DNA of 25,914 bases, from contig CAIOUK010000240.1 in NCBI GenBank assembly GCA_903861445.1, forward strand, positions 1 to 25,914, read 5' to 3'. Every line of letters starts with the position of its first letter. The first letter of the stretch is position 1. The translations under genes and the position numbers were made by a program. Origin of the DNA: an uncultured Verrucomicrobia subdivision 3 bacterium. Lineage in GTDB: Bacteria > Verrucomicrobiota > Verrucomicrobiia > Limisphaerales > UBA11358. Positions 1 through 7,320 of the stretch are shown here, piece after piece. The notes under the pieces are model-generated. The model ran no database searches. It was given only the letters and a program-made list of their open reading frames with translations, and was not told the DNA's origin.

Positions 1-10
1 AAGAATATGC

Positions 11-385
11 TTACGGGAGCACATGCGCCGGCGTCACACCGCTACCCAGCGTGCAGAGCGGAGCCGTGCCTACTGCCGTGCATTGATAAGTGCCGCCAGC
101 CGGACACGGAGGAATGGCGCTGGCCGAGTTCAGCTTGATGTAGGGCGTGAGGTCGGTGTTCAGCGTGATGGCATCAGCGGTCTTCTTGCCCTTTTCCAGC
201 GCGAACTGGTTGGCCGCCGCGTCAATTTGGCGGAGGTTGTTGATGCAGGCATTGGCCTGCGAGGTGGCACGAGCTTTCACGAAGTTCGGAATCGCGATAG
301 CCGCCAAGAGGCCGATGATGGCCACGACGATCATGATTTCAACCAGTGTGAAGCCCGCTTTGCGGGTGTTTTGTGTCTGTTTCAT
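11..385 (-). CDS. Type IV pilin-like / type II secretion pseudopilin
   Basis: This 124-residue protein opens with a class III (prepilin) signal: a short basic leader ending in KAG, then FTLVEIMIVVAIIGLLAAIA, with the conserved Glu five residues after the processing site. The hydrophobic helix would anchor it in the inner membrane until it is assembled into a pilus or pseudopilus. After the helix comes ACINNLRQID and a short, Cys- and Pro-containing C-terminal domain (PPCPAGGTYQC). I recall this compact form as common in multi-copy Verrucomicrobiota families. I chose the ATG at 385; an in-frame TTG eight codons upstream is possible, but the ATG follows an AAGAAAG purine stretch and gives a normal leader length. 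No pilus assembly genes are nearby, so its system (T4P or T2SS) is unknown. A candidate sigma-54 promoter lies about 110 bp upstream. Confidence 0.9.
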   Translation of the reverse strand: MKQTQNTRKAGFTLVEIMIVVAIIGLLAAIAIPNFVKARATSQANACINNLRQIDAAANQFALEKGKKTADAITLNTDLTPYIKLNSASAIPPCPAGGTYQCTAVGTAPLCTLGSGVTPAHVLP

Positions 386-811
386 TTGTTTTGCTTTCTT
401 TTTTAGCAACGGTGGAACAACGCGGCAGACGGGTTATATGATTGCAGCTTTTGTTCGCTTGATTGCCTGCCGCAACCGTAGCATTTGGAACTTAAGCACG
501 GTGAGTGCCAAAGTCTAGTGCAATTTCAAAACTAATCCTCAAAATAATTGCAACCACCTATTAATCAGATACAAATCAATTTGCCTCATGCAGGAGGTTG
601 GAACAAAAATCGTGTCCGAAGCGTCTTGAGCTTGGGCAGTGTCCCAGTGGCGTGTCTAACTTTCGACTTCTCGACTTCATGGCGGATAGGATGAAAAGTG
701 GTTTTTGACAAAGCAAGGTTCATCAGATGTGACCGTTAATTTTTTCATTCATTAGATTTTACCGTTGACACTTTTTTGTCCCTTGCGAGCATTGCCAAAT
801 TCCATTTACCA
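386..811. other. Divergent intergenic region between pilin and MFS genes
   Basis: About 425 bp without a supported gene. It is AT-rich compared with its surroundings and must hold promoters for both the pilin (leftward) and the transporter (rightward). Apart from the sigma-54-like site I see nothing convincing. Two TTGACA hexamers (705-710 and 765-770) lack a matching -10 box at normal spacing. No tRNA, riboswitch or strong hairpin was recognised. Confidence 0.5.
495..510 (-). promoter_or_regulatory. Candidate sigma-54 (RpoN) -24/-12 promoter for the pilin-like gene
   Basis: On the minus strand the site reads TGGCAC-TCACC-GTGCT. It has the GG and GC dinucleotides at the exact sigma-54 spacing, the full TGGCAC -24 box and a one-base departure (GTGC for TTGC) in the -12 box. 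Transcription would start near 484 and leave a leader of about 100 nt before the pilin ATG. RpoN control of pilin genes is well known in other phyla; applying it here is inference. Confidence 0.45.
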
Positions 812-2365
812 ATGAATAACCGACACGACAAAATCCTATTCTGGGGCTGTTTCATCGCCCTCATCACCACCAGCTACGCCTTCATCAGCCGTATGATATT
901 GTGCGGCGGACAATTCGTGACCGACTTCGGTCTCGACAAGGTTTCCGTCGGCGAACTTCAGGGCGCGGGCATCTGGCCGTTTGGTGTGAGCATCATCCTG
1001 TTCAGCCTCTTCATTGACCGCATCGGCTACAAGGTGGCGATGATTTTCTCCTTCGTCAGCTACTTGGCTTACACCGTGTTGGCAATGCTGGCCTATCAAA
1101 CCATTCATGGTGTGACCGATCCAGTGGCGCTGGTGGCGGCGCAGAAGCACGGCTACCAACTGCTTTATTGGGGCAGCATCATTCTGGGTCTGGGCAACGG
1201 CACGGTGGAGGCATACATTAATCCAGTCGTCGCCACGATGTTCAACAAGGACAAGACCAAGTGGCTGAACATGCTTCATGCCGGCTGGCCGGCGGGCTTG
1301 GTGATGGGCGGACTTTGCACCATCGCGCTGGCGAGCAACACCGACTGGCGGCTGACGCTCGGTCTGATTTTGATTCCGGCGTTCATTTTCTTTTTTGTGC
1401 TCATTGGACTAAAATTTCCCAAAAGCGAACGCGAACAGGCGGGCGTCGGTTACATCGAGATGCTCAAGGAACTCGGCGCATTCGGCGCGCTCGTCGGTTT
1501 TGGTTTGGTATTTGCGCAGCTCGGCCAAGTCTTTGGTTGGAATAACACCGTGGTTTGGGGCATCACCGGTGCTGTGGTGGTGGCGTTTGCGGTCATCACC
1601 AAATCCTTTGGACGCGGTATCCTCGCCTTTCTTATCATCATCATGATGCCGCTTGCCACGACGGAAATCGGCACCGATGGTTGGATCAGCTCGCTCATGG
1701 AAGCGCCGATGAAGGCGGCTGGTCACAATCCGGCGTGGGTTTTGGTTTATACCTCGGCCATTATGATGCTACTACGTTTCTGCGCTGGTCCCATCATCCA
1801 CAAGCTATCGCCATTGGGACTGCTGGCCACCTGCGCCACGCTGGCCGTTGTCGGTCTCACGGCACTTTCCCACACCAACGGTGCAACGATGGGCGTCATT
1901 TTTGCCGCCGCCACTCTTTATGCCGTGGGTAAAACCTTTTTCTGGCCGACGATGCTTGGCCTCACGAGCGAACAATGCCCGAAAGGCGGCGCTTTGACGC
2001 TGAATGCCATGGGCGGCATCGGCATGTTGGCTGTGGGTATCCTTGGTTTTCCGTTCATCGGTTATTTGCAGGAATCCACCGCCACGCAAAAATTGCAGGC
2101 CACCAATCCGGCCATCTACCAGACCGTCACAGTGGAAAAGAATTATCTGCTTGGAAAATACCAGGCGATTGATCCGGTCAAAAGTGCCGCCGTGGTGGAA
2201 GCGAAGGCCAAGCAGGAAATCACCACTGCCACCACCGCCGGCCAGTTCAGCGCGCTGGGCAAAATGGCGTTCTTCCCCGGCTTCATGCTCGCGGGCTATC
2301 TGGCGTTGATTTTCTACTTCAAGTCCAAGGGCGGCTACAAACCCGTGCACTTGGACACGAAATAA
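812..2365 (+). CDS. MFS transporter, probably for a sugar or related carbohydrate
   Basis: A 517-residue, strongly hydrophobic protein with about twelve membrane segments. The loop after the second helix carries DRIGYK, a version of the MFS motif A (GxxxDRxGRR). A soluble stretch near residues 425-475 separates the last predicted helices, and the C-terminus is basic. MFS proteins use ion gradients to move small solutes across the inner membrane. The substrate is not readable, but the neighbouring oxidoreductase and isomerase genes favour a sugar or sugar derivative. The ATG at 812 gives a short hydrophilic N-terminus (MNNRHDK) before helix 1; an in-frame TTG at 776 would add twelve residues and is less likely. 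The gene is followed directly by a strong terminator, so it is probably transcribed alone. Confidence 0.85.
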   Translation: MNNRHDKILFWGCFIALITTSYAFISRMILCGGQFVTDFGLDKVSVGELQGAGIWPFGVSIILFSLFIDRIGYKVAMIFSFVSYLAYTVLAMLAYQTIHGVTDPVALVAAQKHGYQLLYWGSIILGLGNGTVEAYINPVVATMFNKDKTKWLNMLHAGWPAGLVMGGLCTIALASNTDWRLTLGLILIPAFIFFFVLIGLKFPKSEREQAGVGYIEMLKELGAFGALVGFGLVFAQLGQVFGWNNTVVWGITGAVVVAFAVITKSFGRGILAFLIIIMMPLATTEIGTDGWISSLMEAPMKAAGHNPAWVLVYTSAIMMLLRFCAGPIIHKLSPLGLLATCATLAVVGLTALSHTNGATMGVIFAAATLYAVGKTFFWPTMLGLTSEQCPKGGALTLNAMGGIGMLAVGILGFPFIGYLQESTATQKLQATNPAIYQTVTVEKNYLLGKYQAIDPVKSAAVVEAKAKQEITTATTAGQFSALGKMAFFPGFMLAGYLALIFYFKSKGGYKPVHLDTK

Positions 2366-2382
2366 TTTCTCCCGACAAAAAA

Positions 2383-2412
2383 GCCCGGAACCAAGTCGGT
2401 TCCGGGCTTTTT
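2383..2412 (+). terminator. Rho-independent terminator, probably bidirectional
   Basis: A perfect 10-bp stem (GCCCGGAACC / GGTTCCGGGC) with a 5-nt loop is followed by five T on the plus strand and preceded by a run of A. It can therefore stop the MFS transcript and the convergent oxidoreductase transcript. It lies 17 bp after the MFS stop codon. Confidence 0.9.
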
Positions 2413-2427
2413 GTTGCCTGAATCGGC

Positions 2428-3870
2428 TTACGACAGTTTCCACCCGGCGCGGTTTTCGCGTTTGATGAACGGCGCGGCTTCGGGGCAGTTGGTGGCGCGC
2501 ATCTTCGGCCCGTCCCACTCGATTTTTTTGCCCGCGCGCAGCGCGACGCAGCCGAGCAGCATGATTTCCGTGAGCTGCGCGCCGATCTCGAACCGCGAGT
2601 AGCAGTCCTCCGGTTTGCCGGCCTTGATGGCCGCAATCCATTCCTGATGATGCCGGTGATCATTGTCGCCCTTGAACATATTGCGCGGCAGGGTTTGCGC
2701 CACGGCTGTCACGGCCGGATGCTTTTTGAAGTGGATGAATTTTTGGTCATCCGTCTGCTTCACAAAGAACTGTTCGCCGTAATCGTCCGGAGAAAATATT
2801 TTCCCCTTGTCGCCGATGAGCAGGCAGGCGCTGTTGGGCACTTCGCCCCGCAGAGCTATAATATCCGTCAACAAATCTTGCGGCGGCTTGTTGCTGAAGT
2901 CGTGACCGTTCGGCTTGGTCGCATCCGGCAGCCCGCCGTCATACCAGGTGAACGTGGCCGGACCGAACGCCAGCGTGTCGTGCTTTCGCGCCGGAAATTC
3001 AAAACGGATTTTGGAACCGAGCGGATAGGTTTCGCGATTCATCGGCCCGAGCGGGAAGCCTTCGATTTCGGTCGGATAACCCAGTTGCAGCGCGCGGAAC
3101 GGCATATTGACCGTGTGACAGGCCATGTCGCCGAGCGCGCCGGTTCCGAAATCCTGCCAGCCGCGCCAGTTCCATGGCGCATAAGCACCCTTCTTGTAAG
3201 GCCGCATCGGTGCCGGGCCAATCCAAGTGTCCCAGTCGAGCATCGCCGGCACCGGATCGGAACCTTCCGGCCGATCCAAGCCTTGCGGCCAGACAGGGCG
3301 GTTCGTCCAAATATGAACCTCGCGCACCTGGCCGATGATGCCAGATTGAATGCACTCGACCGCGCGGCGCAGACCGTCGGCGGCGCTGCCTTGATTGCCC
3401 ATCTGCGTGACGAGGCCGGTTTCACGCGCGAGATTGCCTAGATAGCGTGCCTCGTAAATCGTCTGTGCCAGCGGCTTTTGGCCATAGACATGTTTGCCCA
3501 GCCGCATCGCGGCGGATTCGGCGATGGCGTGAAAATGATCCGGCGTGGAAACAATCACGGCGTCAATGCCCTTGGCCATCTCGTCAAACATCTTGCGGAA
3601 ATCCTGATAAAATTTCGCGCCGGGATATTTTTGCAACGGCTTGACGGCGCGGGCGGAGTCCACATCGCACAACGCCACGATGTTTTCGGTGTTGCAACAA
3701 TCCGTGTCGCTGGCGCCCTTGCCATTGGCACCGATGACGGCGATGTTGAGCTTGCTGTTCAGGTTGGCACCGCGCAACAGCGTCGGCACGCCGAACGCGA
3801 TGGCACCGCCGGCCACCGTGGCGGTTTTGAGAAAGGTGCGGCGGTTCCAGCGGAGAGGTGATGGATTCAT
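2428..3870 (-). CDS. Tat-exported Gfo/Idh/MocA family oxidoreductase (1)
   Basis: A 480-residue NAD(P)-type sugar oxidoreductase. The N-terminus is a Tat signal (NRRTFLK at 9-15, then a weakly hydrophobic stretch ending LLRGA), so it should be exported folded with its cofactor. The Rossmann fold begins at NIAVIGANGKG (about 42-52), followed by CDVD and STPDHFH (108-114). The family's EKP lysine motif is present as QKP (131-133), with Gln replacing Glu. The C-terminal half is the alpha/beta substrate domain typical of exported members in Verrucomicrobiota and Planctomycetota. The ATG at 3870 was preferred to a TTG six codons upstream because it puts the twin arginines near the N-terminus. It is convergent with the MFS gene and divergent from the exported isomerase, which suggests shared regulation with the latter. 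The substrate is unknown. Confidence 0.88.
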   Translation of the reverse strand: MNPSPLRWNRRTFLKTATVAGGAIAFGVPTLLRGANLNSKLNIAVIGANGKGASDTDCCNTENIVALCDVDSARAVKPLQKYPGAKFYQDFRKMFDEMAKGIDAVIVSTPDHFHAIAESAAMRLGKHVYGQKPLAQTIYEARYLGNLARETGLVTQMGNQGSAADGLRRAVECIQSGIIGQVREVHIWTNRPVWPQGLDRPEGSDPVPAMLDWDTWIGPAPMRPYKKGAYAPWNWRGWQDFGTGALGDMACHTVNMPFRALQLGYPTEIEGFPLGPMNRETYPLGSKIRFEFPARKHDTLAFGPATFTWYDGGLPDATKPNGHDFSNKPPQDLLTDIIALRGEVPNSACLLIGDKGKIFSPDDYGEQFFVKQTDDQKFIHFKKHPAVTAVAQTLPRNMFKGDNDHRHHQEWIAAIKAGKPEDCYSRFEIGAQLTEIMLLGCVALRAGKKIEWDGPKMRATNCPEAAPFIKRENRAGWKLS

Positions 3871-3937
3871 AGGTGAAAAATATAGCAATCAGTTTTTAGG
3901 TTTCAAAATATAAATCAGCGATTTATTTAGGCTTATT

Positions 3938-3960
3938 TTTATCATCAACCGGATGATAAA
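3938..3960. promoter_or_regulatory. Candidate operator dyad in the divergent promoter region
   Basis: Perfect 9-bp inverted arms (TTTATCATC / GATGATAAA) flank a 5-bp centre. The dyad lies in the 216-bp gap between the divergent exported oxidoreductase and exported isomerase genes. It has no T-run and is well placed to be a binding site for a dimeric regulator of both genes. No regulator gene is visible in the window, so the role is inferred. Confidence 0.35.
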
Positions 3961-4086
3961 CCGGCGGTGATCCAACTTGGGGCTTGTCAGTCCCCAGCCG
4001 CTATGGCATCAAGACGAACCAACATCGCAAACTGGTTACAATTCTTTTTGGCTGGTTTGAAAAAATGACCGAATACATCCCCTAAA

Positions 4087-4938
4087 ATGAAAATCAAATT
4101 CCTGTTTCTTGCCGCCGCCCTTGGTTGCGCGGGTTTCACCGCCGCCGCCACGCCCATTCCCGAAAGCTGCCAGATCAATGGTTTCGCGCTTGGCTGCCAG
4201 GCGTATTCCTTCAAGGAATTTTGCGTCTTCGACGCCATAGACAAAACCGCTGCCGCCGGCGGCAAGGTTATCGAATTTTATCCCGGCCAGAGCTACGGTC
4301 CGGACAAACCTAGCGTGAAGTTTGACCACAACGCCACTGAAGAAATGATTGCCGCCGTCAAGGCGCGGCTCGCCAAGGCCGGCATCCGCGCCGTCAATTA
4401 CGGCGTCGTCAGCATTCCCAAGAACGAAGCCGCCGCGCGAAAAATATTTGAGTTTGCCAAGAAGTTTGAACTTTACGCCATCACTACCGAATCTGTGGAT
4501 GCGATTGACACGATTGAAAAACTCGTCAAGGAATACGACATTCGCGTTGGCTTTCACGACCATCCGCGTCAGCCCAAAAATCCGGCCTACAAAATGTGGG
4601 ATCCCAATTACATCTTGAGCGTCGTCAAAGACCGCGACGTCCGCATCGGCTCCTGCGCGGATGTCGGTCATTGGTTTCATTCCGGCCTCGATCCGGTGGA
4701 TTGCCTAAAAATTCTTCAGGGCCGCATCATCAGCAGCCACTTGAAAGAAGAAAATGCAACTTTTCAGGTCGTTCCCTTCGGCACCGGCAAGATGGACATC
4801 CCGGGCATTCTGGCCGAATTGAAGCGCCAGCATTTTGTGGGTAATGTCTCTATCGAATACGAAGCAAACTGGAAAGACAGCGTCGGCGATATTGCCAAAT
4901 GCGTCGCCTTTGTGCGCGACCTTGGCGCGAAGAAATAA
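4087..4938 (+). CDS. Exported sugar isomerase/epimerase-like TIM barrel (xylose isomerase-like)
   Basis: A 283-residue AP-endonuclease-2 / xylose-isomerase-like TIM barrel. Residues 1-21 form a Sec signal peptide (basic start, hydrophobic core, AAA cleavage region), so it should act outside the cytoplasm, unlike classical members. Probable metal and acid/base residues are visible at strand ends: E135 (TTESVDA), H157/H159 (GFHDH), D192 and H195 (ADVGHW), H218 (SSHLKE) and E257 (IEYE). Relatives are annotated as sugar phosphate isomerases. An exported enzyme is unlikely to meet sugar phosphates, and some relatives act on 3-keto-glycosides, which would fit the exported dehydrogenases nearby. The gene is divergent from oxidoreductase 1. 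Its terminator extends into the 3' end of the convergent apbE gene. No clear ribosome binding site precedes the ATG. Confidence 0.85.
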   Translation: MKIKFLFLAAALGCAGFTAAATPIPESCQINGFALGCQAYSFKEFCVFDAIDKTAAAGGKVIEFYPGQSYGPDKPSVKFDHNATEEMIAAVKARLAKAGIRAVNYGVVSIPKNEAAARKIFEFAKKFELYAITTESVDAIDTIEKLVKEYDIRVGFHDHPRQPKNPAYKMWDPNYILSVVKDRDVRIGSCADVGHWFHSGLDPVDCLKILQGRIISSHLKEENATFQVVPFGTGKMDIPGILAELKRQHFVGNVSIEYEANWKDSVGDIAKCVAFVRDLGAKK

Positions 4939-4947
4939 ATTTTCTCC

Positions 4948-5802
4948 TCAAGCCACTGGCGGCATTGGGCGTTGACCCAGTTGCCGCCAGTTTTTTTCGT
5001 CTTTTTCGCCCCGCAGAAATACCAGCCAAGCCGGGTTCCGGGCCACCACGCCGGCAATTTCCGCCTCGCTTAAAACCATGGCGGCGGTGGAAAGCGCATC
5101 GGATTCCGTTGCCGAATCCGTCATCGCCCAAGTGTTATCGCGCGTGGTGGCGGGCTGGCCGTTGCGGGGATCCAGAATGTGCCGGCCTTGGGCGGCAATC
5201 CCGGAACTGCTCATGGATTCGTTTTTCAGCAGATAACGTTTTTCTTTCTCGCCAGTTCCCAAGCCGCAATTCCAACCGGTCTTTCCCGGCGGCGGTTCGC
5301 CCGCCAGAATGCTGCTGCCGCCCGCGACCAGCAGATAGGCCGGACAACTCCACTCCTCCATCAACTGCGCCACCCGGTCGAGGGCAAAGCCCTTGCCGAT
5401 GGCACCGAGGTCAAACTCCAATTGTCCGCGCTCGCAGCGGATGGAAAATTCCGCCGGCAACAATGCCCAGAGCGGCTGTTCAGATTGTTTTTTCAGAGCG
5501 GCGGCGGTGATGGAAAACGCGCCGCCGGTGGCCGCCTCCATTTTTTGCGCCGTGTTGAGGCAGGCAAAGACCGGTTCGGTCAGCCGCAATTGTTCGCCGA
5601 CCGCCAAAGTGGCGATATGGCTGATTTCGCTGTTCTCCTGAAAGCGGCTGAGCTTGGATTCCAGATTGTCAATCAAGGCAAACGCCGTCTGCGCCACCTG
5701 CGCCGCGTAGGTTTTTTCCTCGCCGGCGATGCGCACCTGAAACTGTGTCGCCATCGCGCTGTGGTTGAAAATATGAATACCCGGGTCACTCATGGCGGTC
5801 AT
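4948..5802 (-). CDS. apbE: FAD:protein FMN transferase (ApbE family)
   Basis: A 284-residue ApbE protein. The family uses FAD and Mg2+ to attach FMN covalently to Thr or Ser of target proteins such as Nqr/Rnf subunits and flavin reductases. Family motifs in order are DLGAIGKGFALD (131-142), AGGSS (150-154), GRHILDPRNG (206-215) and TDSATESDALSTA (228-240), whose acidic residues bind metal. The length is slightly under the usual 300-350. It lacks a signal peptide or lipobox, so it would be cytoplasmic, whereas many ApbE proteins are exported. The start overlaps the end of the upstream membrane-protein gene by 17 bp, or 8 bp if the second ATG is used, indicating translational coupling. No obvious flavinylation target (Nqr, Rnf or FMN-binding domain) is visible in the window. 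Confidence 0.9.
   Translation of the reverse strand: MTAMSDPGIHIFNHSAMATQFQVRIAGEEKTYAAQVAQTAFALIDNLESKLSRFQENSEISHIATLAVGEQLRLTEPVFACLNTAQKMEAATGGAFSITAAALKKQSEQPLWALLPAEFSIRCERGQLEFDLGAIGKGFALDRVAQLMEEWSCPAYLLVAGGSSILAGEPPPGKTGWNCGLGTGEKEKRYLLKNESMSSSGIAAQGRHILDPRNGQPATTRDNTWAMTDSATESDALSTAAMVLSEAEIAGVVARNPAWLVFLRGEKDEKNWRQLGQRPMPPVA
4955..4997 (+). terminator. Rho-independent terminator of the exported isomerase gene
   Basis: A 10-bp perfect stem (ACTGGCGGCA / TGCCGCCAGT) with an inner GGG/CCC pairing is followed by seven T on the plus strand. The whole hairpin lies inside the last codons of the convergent apbE gene, so the same bases are coding on one strand and a terminator on the other. 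Confidence 0.8.
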
Positions 5803-7255
5803 CGCTTTTCGGCGGCACCCATAAAATCAGCAGCACATTCGGGCGCACGCCGAAAAATTCCGGGCGGAAATTTTTCAATCGTTCCGCGAGCGGGCCGGTC
5901 ACGTCCGTCGTGGTGATGAAAAAATCCGCGTCGCCGGTCTCGGTTCCGGGCTGCCAGTAGCCGACCTGCGAAAATTTCCGCAGATACCACGGCAACGGCC
6001 ACGCATCCTTCGCAACGACGGCGATTCGCGGCGACGTCAGGTTTCGCTGCCGGCAAATTTCCGCGATCTGCACCGGTAGATTGAGGATGTCCTCCGTGGT
6101 GTGCGCGTAGGCGAGCGGATTTTTTTCATCCGCCGGATAATCAAACGCCAGCGTTTTGGTCTGCTGACCGGCGACCAGCACCAGCGCGGCGATGGCAACG
6201 GCTGCAATCCATCGCCCGGTGGCATTTTGAAATTGCTGCCAGATGCCGTCCACGCCGAAGCCGCACAGCAACGCCAGCGGCAGCCAGAAATTCAGCGCCA
6301 GCCACGGCGTTTTGTAGGGAATCAGCGAATAAATCAGGAAGATGGTCACGCCGTAAATTGCGACGAACAAGCCCGCGCGCCGCTGGCCAGCCACGGCGTC
6401 GCAAATCACGGCGTAAATTCCGGCGGCGGCGACGAGGAAATAAATAAAGAGCGGATCAAGAATGCCGAAATAGTAAGTGAACGCTTTTTCGTGTCCCTCG
6501 CCGCCGGCGCGGTGGGCGAAATTGGGAATGGCCTGGAGCAAATCGGCAAACACCCGCCAGTTTTGCCCGAACCAGGTGAAGAGCAAAATGGCCGTTAAGC
6601 CAAAAGCCGCTAACGCTGCGACCATGATTTTTACCGGTGGAAGTTTGTTCTTCAGTTTTGGCCATTGGCTGAAAAGCAGCGCCACGCCGAGCGCGAAGAA
6701 GTGGATGACGGCGGTTTCTTTGCACGCAAGCATCAGCGCGGCGCAAACGCCGGCGAGCGCGGCGAACAAAATTGAGTTTTTTGCCAAGGCGTGCCAGCCG
6801 CTCAACATTAGGGCAAATGTGGCCGCGACGAACAAAGTTTCGTGGATGAAATAGCGGCTGTAATAGACGGGCAGGGAACCGACGACGAACAGCAGCGCGG
6901 CGATTAGACAGGGAATGAAGCCGAGCCATTCCACCGCCGCGCCGAACAACAAAATCGTGGCGCTGCCGACGATGACCGGCGTGAGGCGCAGTTCGGATTC
7001 CGTCAGGTCGGCAAAGTTTTTTGCGCCGAGCAGTTTGACCAGCGGCTCGGCGATTAACAGCAGCGCCGGACCGTGGCGATCCTGCGGGTCGTAGTGAAAA
7101 CTTTCGCCAGCAAGCAGTTTACCAGTGAGATAGGCGTTGACGGATTCGTCCGTGTGCATCGGGCGTTCGCCGAGTTGCGGCAGGCGGACGGCCAGCGCGA
7201 GCAACGCCAGCGCCAGAAAAATCAACCAGCAAATTTTGGGCGACGGAGTTTTCAA
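5786..7255 (-). CDS. Agl23-like (TIGR03663-type) polytopic membrane protein of the GT39/PMT-like superfamily
   Basis: A 489-residue integral membrane protein with about ten or more helices. After helix 1 comes RPMHTDESVNAY (31-42), whose Asp36-Glu37 occupies the place of the catalytic acidic residues in GT-C lipid-linked-sugar transferases. The HYDPQDRHGP segment that follows is characteristic of the family named flippase activity-associated protein Agl23. The C-terminal part is soluble and probably extracytoplasmic. It likely handles polyprenyl-phosphate sugars for surface glycans, but no member's chemistry is firmly known to me. The start codon is TTG, and no in-frame ATG lies nearby that would retain helix 1 and the acidic motif. 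It overlaps apbE downstream. It follows oxidoreductase 2 after 65 bp with a weak hairpin between, so it may be a separate operon. Confidence 0.75.
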   Translation of the reverse strand: MKTPSPKICWLIFLALALLALAVRLPQLGERPMHTDESVNAYLTGKLLAGESFHYDPQDRHGPALLLIAEPLVKLLGAKNFADLTESELRLTPVIVGSATILLFGAAVEWLGFIPCLIAALLFVVGSLPVYYSRYFIHETLFVAATFALMLSGWHALAKNSILFAALAGVCAALMLACKETAVIHFFALGVALLFSQWPKLKNKLPPVKIMVAALAAFGLTAILLFTWFGQNWRVFADLLQAIPNFAHRAGGEGHEKAFTYYFGILDPLFIYFLVAAAGIYAVICDAVAGQRRAGLFVAIYGVTIFLIYSLIPYKTPWLALNFWLPLALLCGFGVDGIWQQFQNATGRWIAAVAIAALVLVAGQQTKTLAFDYPADEKNPLAYAHTTEDILNLPVQIAEICRQRNLTSPRIAVVAKDAWPLPWYLRKFSQVGYWQPGTETGDADFFITTTDVTGPLAERLKNFRPEFFGVRPNVLLILWVPPKSDDRHE

Positions 7256-7290
7256 TGCGAACAGGTTAAGGCTGGATTCGGCTCACGAAA

Positions 7291-7311
7291 ACAAAAAAGC
7301 CTCAATTGGCT
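7291..7311 (-). terminator. Weak hairpin plus T-run after oxidoreductase 2
   Basis: On the minus strand a 4-bp stem (AGCC / GGCT) precedes six or more T. An alternative 6-bp pairing (AAGCCT at 7297 with AGGCTT at 7323) reaches back across the stop codon. Stability is low, so read-through into the Agl23-like gene is likely. Confidence 0.35.
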
Positions 7312-7320
7312 GGCATGAAA

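Noticed and set aside
705..770. Sigma-70 promoter for the MFS gene based on TTGACA at 705 or 765
   Set aside because: Neither hexamer has an acceptable -10 sequence at 16-18 bp; the second would place the start almost at the start codon.
1805..2641. A 278-codon minus-strand frame across the MFS 3' end and the oxidoreductase
   Set aside because: It runs through a strong terminator and overlaps two recognised genes in other frames; low-complexity Arg/Gly-rich product.
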